Shown: one piece after another, positions 1-5,055 of the stretch
How positions within the stretch are numbered: the first letter of the stretch is position 1
Layout of the letters: every line of letters starts with the position of its first letter
Assembly (NCBI GenBank): GCA_022566435.1
Contig: JADFIX010000044.1
Location: 1 to 11,354, forward strand
From: Planctomycetota bacterium
GTDB lineage: Bacteria; Planctomycetota; Phycisphaerae; UBA1845
Direction of reading: 5' to 3'
DNA length: 11,354 nucleotides
Position numbers and translations under genes: made by a program
Notes under the pieces: model-generated
Database searches by the model: none
Seen by the model: the letters and a program-made list of their open reading frames with translations, nothing else
Told to the model about the DNA's origin: nothing

Positions 1-3000
1 AACGTCCAGGGCGGGTGGACCGGGGCCGGTGCGAACAACCTCAATACGGATCCGCTGTTCGTGGATGCGGACGGTGCGGACGACACAGTTGGCACGGATG
101 ATGACGACTTGCGTCTGCAGACCGGTTCGCCGTGCATCGACGTTGGGGACGACGGGGCGGTCACCGAATCGGCGGACCTTGACGGGAATACGAGAGTCAT
201 CGGGTGCGCTGTCGATATGGGTGCGTACGAGCGACAGACCATTTTAGATAGCGACGGGGACGGCGTGCCCGATGGTTGCGATGTCTGTCTTGGCTTCGAT
301 GACGCCATCGACTCCGACGGCGACGGTGTACCGAATGGGTGCGACGTCTGCCTGGGTGACGATGCCACCGGGGATAGCGACGGTGACGGCGTCTGCGACG
401 ACATTGACGTCTGCCCCGGTTTCGACGACACACTGGATGCCGACGGCGACGGCGTACCCGACGGCTGCGACGTCTGTCCAGGCTCCGATGACGCTGTGGA
501 CTCCGACGGTGACGGCGTACCGGATGGTTGCGACATATGTCCCGGTTTCGATGACACTGTTGACTCCGACGGAGACGGTGTACCGGATGGCTGCGACGTC
601 TGTCCGGGCTTCGATGACAACATCGACGACAACGCCAACGGCACCCCGGACGATTGCGAAATACCCTGCGACATCGATTTTGACGGCGATGTGGACCATA
701 CGGACAACGCCATCTTTGTTTCGTGCATGACCGGACCGGGCAACATCAACGGATTGATCGCGCTGTGCGCCACTGCGGACCTGGACCTTGATGATGACGT
801 CGACATGTTCGACTACGTCCAATGCCAGACCGAATTCACTGGCGCCTCGGCGGGCAATCCGCTGAAGACAACGGTGACCGGACTTGTGCGGTTTTCCGAT
901 GGGTCCCCGGTTCTCGGCGCGGACGTGGAGCTGGTCGGAGGCGGTCCTTCTACCGTCAGCGGGAACGACGGAAGGTTCTTTCTTCTTCACGTGCCCGTTG
1001 AGCTCAGTGAGATCAGTGTGATCGCCTCGGTGGTCATCCAAGGCGAGGACTTTCTCGGCTCCGCGCGAGCGGCGGAGCTGGTCGGCGGGGGCATTACCGA
1101 CGTCGGCATCATCACGTTGAGCGATGTCGTGAAATGGGTGTCACCGGCAGACGGGCTCTGGTCGGATGATGCCAACTGGGACGCGCCATTCGCGCCCGGC
1201 GCAGGCCTGAGCGTTATCATCGACGTGCCGGACGCTGAGGTCACTGTAACACGCGACTTTGCAGCGCCGAATGACGGACCGCTGGCCAACCTGCTGTGCA
1301 ACGAGAAACTGCGTCTTGAATTCAACACATTGTCCGTGTTGTCCGTGGCCGGCTCGTTTCAGATGAACAACCAGTTGGATCTGGCTTGCGGCGTAATCGT
1401 CGACAGCATCGTCGACCTGGGCCCCGGGGCGCTCATCAACATTGTACCGGCCGTATGCCGGTCCCGGCTCGATGGGGTGACCATCAACGGGAATATGGAC
1501 CTGCTTTCCAATAGTCAGATCCTTAACGTCCTGAACGGACTGACCATCAACGGGAATATTCGGCTGGCGGGAGGCACGGGATCGACCGGCGTTTTCATGG
1601 GCTTTCAGGGGGCGGACAAGTGTATCGACGGCAACGGCACCATTTCCTTTATTTCCAATCCCAGTGCTTCCGGCATCAGCCAAGTCGATGCTGGTAACCT
1701 CCATATCAGGTCCGGCATCACAATTCGCGGCGCTGAGGGGCAGATCGGTCGTGCCGACGCTCCGTTGGTCCACGACGGTTTGATTCACTCGGACACCAGC
1801 GGCACCCTTCAAATCAACGGTCTCGACTGGATCAACAACGGCACGTTACGCGTAAGCGGCAGCGACAGCGAACTACTGACGCGTGGAAGTTGGACCAACC
1901 ACGGCAACGTCGAGGCAACCAGTGCCGGCAGGCTGATCCTGGGCGACACGTACCAGAACCTCGGTACCATCACCGCAACCGATGCCGATGTTCGTCTCGA
2001 CGGCGAGTTCACCATCGCCGACCTGGGCACGTTTGACTTCGTGAACACCTTGGTAGTCATCGAGGGCACGCTGGTCAACGAGACGGGGCTGGTGCTCGAG
2101 GCCGATCAATTCAACTGGAAACTCGGCAAAGGCACCGCGCTTGGCGGAACCATCTCCAGTGCCGACGGCACAACATTCGACCTGGTCGCCGGGATACCTG
2201 GTGGTGACAGGCCCACGCTGGACGGCGTGACCCTTGATGCGGAAATGCGGATGTTCACCCATGGCACCTTGTTCGACATCCGGAACGGCCTCACACTGAA
2301 CGGTTCCATTGGCATGAGTGGTGGCGGTGGTTTGACCGCCGTTAGTATCTCCGTCCTGGGGCCGAACCGGACGATTGACGGAACCGGGCAGATTGAATTT
2401 CTGAGCACCGGTGGCAACACCATCTTTCAAGGCGGTCTCGCACTAGGCGATCTCGGCGTGATGACCATCGGTCCGGGTATTACCATTGTCGGCGCTAATG
2501 GAGCGGTCGGAACGGATGGTGGACCGTTCGACGCATCGCTCGTCAATCAGGGAACGATTCACTCCGACCGCCCGGGCATTATCACTGTCAACGGAACGGA
2601 TTGGGTCAACGATGGAGTCTTGAAGTCTTCCGGCGGCGGGGTTCTTCATGCACGCGGCGCGTGGACGAACAACGGTACCGTACACGTCGGCGTGGCCAGC
2701 CCATTTCAATCGTTCGAAGGCTACACCCAGTCGTCGTTGGGAACGCTGCTCATTGACATCTCTGGTCTTACAGCCACCACTGTCGGCAAGCTCACCGTAA
2801 CCGGCACGGCCTCACTTAACGGGGTCTTGAAGATCGAGTTTGCGGACACGTTTGTTCCGTCGGTAGGGCAATCATTTCTAGTTCTGCAATATAGTAGCCA
2901 TGTTGGCGAGTTCGCTTCGATCGAAGCACCGTCGCTCGATCCCGACCTTACGCTTGTGCCATCCTACGGGTCCACCGGGCTGGTACTTGCCGTCGCCCAG

Positions 3001-3006
3001 CCTTAA
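1..3006 (+). CDS. Giant secreted multidomain surface protein, 3' part (5' end outside window)
   Basis: The frame is open from base 1, so this is a fragment of 1001 visible residues ending at TAA 3004-3006. The first possible start in view, GTG at 61, falls inside a domain and is not the real start. Residues 1-77 (NLNTDPLFVDADGADDT ... VDMGAYE) match the end of choice-of-anchor-Q / parallel beta-helix proteins. Residues 83-208 are six 21-residue thrombospondin type-3 repeats. Residues 223-280 hold two dockerin-like calcium loops (DIDFDGDVD and DLDLDDDVD). Residues about 290-375 resemble a carboxypeptidase-regulatory-like domain. From about residue 379 (WVSPADGLWSDDANWD) to the end runs a Gly/Thr/Asn-rich strand-repeat region containing an internal duplication. 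No C-terminal membrane anchor or PEP-CTERM tail is visible. It is probably an extracellular, calcium-stabilised adhesin or structural protein; ligand and partner are unknown. It is paralogous over its C-terminal half to the minus-strand protein at 5056-7536. Confidence 0.88.
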   Translation, partial: NVQGGWTGAGANNLNTDPLFVDADGADDTVGTDDDDLRLQTGSPCIDVGDDGAVTESADLDGNTRVIGCAVDMGAYERQTILDSDGDGVPDGCDVCLGFDDAIDSDGDGVPNGCDVCLGDDATGDSDGDGVCDDIDVCPGFDDTLDADGDGVPDGCDVCPGSDDAVDSDGDGVPDGCDICPGFDDTVDSDGDGVPDGCDVCPGFDDNIDDNANGTPDDCEIPCDIDFDGDVDHTDNAIFVSCMTGPGNINGLIALCATADLDLDDDVDMFDYVQCQTEFTGASAGNPLKTTVTGLVRFSDGSPVLGADVELVGGGPSTVSGNDGRFFLLHVPVELSEISVIASVVIQGEDFLGSARAAELVGGGITDVGIITLSDVVKWVSPADGLWSDDANWDAPFAPGAGLSVIIDVPDAEVTVTRDFAAPNDGPLANLLCNEKLRLEFNTLSVLSVAGSFQMNNQLDLACGVIVDSIVDLGPGALINIVPAVCRSRLDGVTINGNMDLLSNSQILNVLNGLTINGNIRLAGGTGSTGVFMGFQGADKCIDGNGTISFISNPSASGISQVDAGNLHIRSGITIRGAEGQIGRADAPLVHDGLIHSDTSGTLQINGLDWINNGTLRVSGSDSELLTRGSWTNHGNVEATSAGRLILGDTYQNLGTITATDADVRLDGEFTIADLGTFDFVNTLVVIEGTLVNETGLVLEADQFNWKLGKGTALGGTISSADGTTFDLVAGIPGGDRPTLDGVTLDAEMRMFTHGTLFDIRNGLTLNGSIGMSGGGGLTAVSISVLGPNRTIDGTGQIEFLSTGGNTIFQGGLALGDLGVMTIGPGITIVGANGAVGTDGGPFDASLVNQGTIHSDRPGIITVNGTDWVNDGVLKSSGGGVLHARGAWTNNGTVHVGVASPFQSFEGYTQSSLGTLLIDISGLTATTVGKLTVTGTASLNGVLKIEFADTFVPSVGQSFLVLQYSSHVGEFASIEAPSLDPDLTLVPSYGSTGLVLAVAQP
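247..624 (+). repeat. Six tandem 63-bp units encoding thrombospondin type-3 calcium repeats
   Basis: Six in-frame units of exactly 21 codons, consensus DSDGDGVPDGCDVCPGFDD plus two variable residues, with no indels between units. Each carries a D-x-D-x-D-G calcium motif and, in five of six, a CDVC or CDIC pair. Unit three (373-435) is the divergent one: it reads VCDDIDVC, losing the PDGC part. A seventh degenerate start (DDNANGTPDDC) follows at 625. The units are similar in DNA as well as protein, so copy number could vary by slippage or unequal recombination. Confidence 0.93.
1468..2691 (+). repeat. Internal duplication of a ~150-residue strand-repeat module
   Basis: Two segments of the same protein align by eye: 1468-1911 and 2218-2691. 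Shared landmarks in order are LDGVT, NGLTINGNI / NGLTLNGSI, CIDGNGTISF / TIDGTGQIEF, GITIRGAEGQIG / GITIVGANGAVG, LIHSDTSG / TIHSDRPG, NGLDWINNGTL / NGTDWVNDGVL, and RGSWTNHGNV / RGAWTNNGTV. Copy 1 also holds a perfect 19-bp direct repeat at 1478-1496 and 1541-1559, exactly 63 bp apart (VTINGN / LTINGN), consistent with a 21-residue beta-helix turn. Confidence 0.8.
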
Positions 3007-3013
3007 CGGGTGA

Positions 3014-3038
3014 CGTCGCTCTGCCGCGTGCCGCGACG
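3014..3038 (+). terminator. Weak hairpin after the surface-protein gene, possible terminator
   Basis: CGTCGC (3014-3019) pairs with GCGACG (3033-3038) around a 13-base loop, starting 8 bases after the stop codon. There is no T-run afterwards (ATTGCTCCCCC follows), so it is not a standard intrinsic terminator. Confidence 0.2.
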
Positions 3039-3311
3039 ATTGCTCCCCCTCTGGAGGATCACGGCTGCTGAGGTGCCGCAACACTACCCTCGATTCTAGA
3101 TCTTTGGAGACGTTTTCAAGCCCGTGCGTCGAGCTTGTTGATTCTCGGCACGGCCGGCGGCTGCTAGCGGGAGACTACCCGTGGCGTACGAAGCTCGCCC
3201 GACCGATGGCGGGCGCACTTGAGCCGCTACGCGCTTTGGTCCGTTAGGACTGCGGTGTGGCCATGTTTCGCCGATGGCGCAAGGAAGGCCTATCGGTTAC
3301 ACTTGCCGGCT

Positions 3312-3359
3312 GGGTCAGTCGTCCGTGGTTGCAACGGACCCGATACAGGGTCGAGGTGG
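3312..3359 (+). promoter_or_regulatory. Recombinase leader: mutually exclusive hairpins next to the ribosome binding site
   Basis: GTCCGT (3321-3326) pairs with ACGGAC (3334-3339) over a 7-base loop, enclosed by GGGTC (3312-3316) with GACCC (3337-3341). The same GACCC can instead pair with GGGTC at 3348-3352, so two folds compete. Immediately after comes the GAGG of GAGGTGG (3353-3359), followed by nine bases and the ATG at 3366. The Shine-Dalgarno match decides the start; the hairpin competition is a possible translation or transcription control, which is inference. Confidence 0.35.
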
Positions 3360-3365
3360 TGCAGC

Positions 3366-4520
3366 ATGGCGACTGAGAAAGTTAGTGTATGTCGGAAATG
3401 GCATGGACGGGTTCCCGTCGACGAGTTCGGAACGCCGCTTCCCAAGAGCGAATGGTCGCGCTCGAGACCGTTCAGCTGGGCAGTGCGGTGGTTCGGCGTG
3501 GATGGGAAACGGTTCAGCAGGAGCTTCAAGAACAGAAAGGAGGCAGAGCGATACGCTGAAACAAAGCAGGCAGAAGTTCGAGTGGGTAAAGGCGACCAGC
3601 CGCGTGCGGTCACGCTTGCCGAGTTCGCAACAATGTACCTCGATCTTCGAGGCGACCTCGCTCCGATGACCAAAGTCGAACACGCACGTGCGCTACGGTT
3701 CTTGAGTGGGTTTCTCGGCACACAGATAATGGTCAGCAAAGTGACATCCCTCGACGCGCGGCGTTTCTTGGCGTGGTATCGCGAGCGGGAGTATCGCGGT
3801 CGCACTCCAGCCCCGGCGACGGTGAACAAGGTCTTGCGGGAATGCAAGCGAATCTTCCGCGAAGCCGTTGCTTGCTCGCTGATTCGCGAGAATCCGTTTC
3901 ACGAGATGCGCCAAGAGAAGATCGCGCAACAACCGTGGCACTACATCAGTCCAACGGAATACCGGAGGTTGATCGTGGCATCGCCATCACTTGGGTGGCG
4001 CGGCATGATTACGCTCGGTTACTGCTGCGGGCTGCGTTTGGGTGAAGTGCTCAACTTGACTTGGCCCGACGTTGATTTCGAACGGGGTGAGGTGCGCGTC
4101 GTTCGCAAGGACGAGCCGGAGCGTCGCCCGGCGTGGACGCCGAAGGACAAGGATATGCGGATCGTCCCGCTACCGAATCTGGGAGTCGCAGTCCTCGTGG
4201 AACTGCAACTCGCTGCAGCGGATGGACAGGACTACGTATTCGTTATTGGCAAAGGGCCTGCAAAGGACGACCGCATGAAGCGGCTGAACATCTGGCGTGA
4301 CTTCCAGACCATTCGTGAGAAGGCTGGACTTCCGAAGTGTTCGTTCCACGACCTTCGGAAGAGCTATTGCACGAATCTCGCTGGCGCTATTCCGCTGCAC
4401 GTTGTGCAGGAGCTGGCCGGGTACGCGGACATCCGCACGACTCGCAAACACTACGTGAAGGTGCGCGAGGAGCAGATCGATATAGCGCGTCGCGCACTTG
4501 AGGAGGTAATGGGATTGTGA
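3366..4520 (+). CDS. Tyrosine recombinase / phage-type integrase
   Basis: A site-specific DNA recombinase of 384 residues, a normal length for the family. The N-terminal ~80 residues (FSWAVRWFGVDGKRFSRSF ... EAERYAE) look like an arm-type DNA-binding segment. Residues about 82-175 (TLAEFATMYL ... ECKRIFREAV) are the SAM-like core-binding domain, and the rest is the catalytic domain. Visible catalytic residues are Arg224 in CGLRLGEVLNLTW, a Lys at about 260 in TPKDKDMRIVPL, His328 and Arg331 in HDLR, and the nucleophile Tyr363 in RKHYVKV. The second histidine of the usual LGH box is replaced by Tyr353 (LAGYADIRTT). I chose ATG 3366 over the upstream TTG 3219 because GAGG lies nine bases before it and the extra 49 residues look non-coding. 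No excisionase or phage gene is next to it, so it is probably a stand-alone or relic mobile integrase. Confidence 0.92.
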   Translation: MATEKVSVCRKWHGRVPVDEFGTPLPKSEWSRSRPFSWAVRWFGVDGKRFSRSFKNRKEAERYAETKQAEVRVGKGDQPRAVTLAEFATMYLDLRGDLAPMTKVEHARALRFLSGFLGTQIMVSKVTSLDARRFLAWYREREYRGRTPAPATVNKVLRECKRIFREAVACSLIRENPFHEMRQEKIAQQPWHYISPTEYRRLIVASPSLGWRGMITLGYCCGLRLGEVLNLTWPDVDFERGEVRVVRKDEPERRPAWTPKDKDMRIVPLPNLGVAVLVELQLAAADGQDYVFVIGKGPAKDDRMKRLNIWRDFQTIREKAGLPKCSFHDLRKSYCTNLAGAIPLHVVQELAGYADIRTTRKHYVKVREEQIDIARRALEEVMGL

Positions 4521-4588
4521 GTTTCGTTTGGACTGACACGGATACTGACCCACTCGACCGAGAACCGCGATCGTTGACGTGTTCTCGG

Positions 4589-4625
4589 ACCTGCCAAAAC
4601 AGGTGCATGGAATCGTAATTCCATG
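4589..4625. repeat. Two adjacent small hairpins
   Basis: ACCTG (4589-4593) pairs with CAGGT (4600-4604) over six bases. One base later CATGGAAT (4606-4613) pairs perfectly with ATTCCATG (4618-4625) over CGTA. They lie 70-105 bases after the recombinase stop. No T-run follows, so an intrinsic terminator is not indicated. Confidence 0.55.
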
Positions 4626-4669
4626 AAGTGCATTGACTTGCGACCCACACGCTCCAACAGGTGTCAGAA

Positions 4670-4704
4670 CCATGACGCTCAGCTCACGCAGCTGATCGTC
4701 ATGG
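4670..4704. repeat. 15-bp imperfect stem-loop, the strongest hairpin downstream of the recombinase
   Basis: 4670-4684 pairs with 4690-4704 at 14 of 15 positions around a five-base loop (CACGC). The arms are CCATGACG and TCAGCT separated by one C:T mismatch, then AGCTGA and CGTCATGG. There is no T-tract on either side, so a recombination or protein-binding site, or a structured transcript, is more likely than a terminator. Confidence 0.6.
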
Positions 4705-4773
4705 CAGGGCCGATGGTCCGAACGCGAGCAACACCGTGTTCCATGGCCAGAAATCGGGGTTGCGAGTCACGTG

Positions 4774-4836
4774 GGTGTCACTGAGTACTTGGTTTTGGAC
4801 AAGAACCACGGTGCGACTGACCCACTCAGTGACCCC
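4774..4836. repeat. 10-bp perfect (12 of 13 extended) inverted repeat with 37-bp spacer
   Basis: GTCACTGAGT (4777-4786) is the reverse complement of ACTCAGTGAC (4824-4833); extended to 13 bases (4774-4786 and 4824-4836) twelve match. The right arm overlaps the second copy of the 12-bp direct repeat. A nested TGGTT/AACCA pair lies within the spacer. Spaced inverted arms next to a tyrosine recombinase fit the form of a core site or of accessory protein sites. Confidence 0.5.
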
Positions 4837-4910
4837 CTCGAACGTCGAGTTTGTGCCAGAAAGGCGGCTTTTGGTATCGCGCTGATGATACAGGAAGAGC
4901 AACTAGAAAT

Positions 4911-4938
4911 AATTGACGTGACATCCTTTATGTCAATT
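4911..4938. repeat. AT-rich palindrome AATTGAC...GTCAATT
   Basis: AATTGAC (4911-4917) pairs with GTCAATT (4932-4938). A second, overlapping pairing TGACAT (4919-4924) with ATGTCA (4930-4935) is possible, because TGAC is repeated in the left arm. It is locally more AT-rich than its surroundings. It could be a protein-binding operator or part of a termination region for the convergent genes. Confidence 0.4.
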
Positions 4939-4948
4939 GGCATGAACG

Positions 4949-4973
4949 GTGGGGCGCAGGTCCTTCGCCCCAC
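4949..4973 (-). terminator. GC-rich hairpin beyond the convergent gene, possible terminator
   Basis: GTGGGGCG (4949-4956) pairs perfectly with CGCCCCAC (4966-4973) over nine bases. It lies 83 bases past the TAA of the minus-strand gene ending at 5056. No T-run follows on either strand, so it would be a Rho-independent terminator only in a loose sense. It may simply protect the 3' end. Confidence 0.3.
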
Positions 4974-5055
4974 GACTTCCAACGCTTGATGGATTCATTC
5001 CGCAGATTCATCGTGCGTACCGCGGGTCCGATGACTTCGCGTGGTTCCGTGAGGG

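Larger units (their letters stand above)
3007..3365. other. Intergenic leader between surface protein and recombinase, no gene seen
   Basis: This stretch of 359 bases separates the TAA at 3006 from the chosen recombinase start. I see no tRNA and no ORF with a ribosome binding site. The recombinase frame stays open back to a TTG at 3219, but the translation there has no family resemblance. The stretch contains short perfect inverted repeats at 3014-3038, 3196-3215 and 3312-3352. Confidence 0.6.
4544..4827. repeat. 12-bp direct repeat ACTGACCCACTC, two copies 272 bp apart
   Basis: Perfect copies lie at 4544-4555 and 4816-4827. A related TGACCCCCTCGA follows the second copy at 4830-4841 and resembles the first copy with its flank (TGACCCACTCGA, 4547-4558). 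The first copy starts 24 bases after the recombinase stop codon. These could be recombinase binding arms or relics of an insertion; chance is less likely at 12 bp in 535 but not excluded. Confidence 0.45.
4521..5055. other. Palindrome-rich intergenic segment downstream of the recombinase
   Basis: No gene in these 535 bases convinces me. A 98-codon open stretch on the plus strand (4696-4989, stop TGA 4987-4989) has no ribosome binding site. The segment carries at least six perfect or near-perfect inverted repeats (4589-4604, 4606-4625, 4670-4704, 4774-4836, 4911-4938, 4949-4973) and a 12-bp direct repeat. It lies between the recombinase and the 3' end of a convergent gene, where attachment sites, terminators or small hairpin-flanked elements would be expected. 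Confidence 0.55.

Noticed and set aside
247..624. CRISPR-like regular repeat
   Set aside because: The units are contiguous 63-bp coding repeats with no unique spacers, translating to TSP3 motifs in frame.
244..1041. Long minus-strand open frame with Val/Ala-rich repeats
   Set aside because: It is the antisense shadow of the TSP3 and dockerin coding repeats; its own repetitiveness only mirrors the 63-bp units, and it has no family resemblance.
3219..3365. TTG-initiated 49-residue extension of the recombinase
   Set aside because: It has no ribosome binding site and an atypical sequence, whereas ATG 3366 has GAGG at a suitable distance and gives the usual family length.
4589..4704. Integron attC site
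   Set aside because: The stems resemble attC in being hairpins, but the R'/R'' GTTRRRY and RYYYAAC boxes and extrahelical bases are not present, and the recombinase lacks an obvious integron-specific insertion.
4696..4989. 98-codon plus-strand open stretch, containing GVTEYLVLDKNHG and LMIQEEQLEIIDVTSF
   Set aside because: The amino-acid composition is plausible, but there is no ribosome binding site, the only early starts are GTG-type, it overlaps several palindromes and I recognise no family. A homology search of 4696-4989 would settle it.
3007..5055. tRNA gene as integration target for the recombinase
   Set aside because: No cloverleaf with a GTTCRA-type T-loop could be found on either strand by eye.
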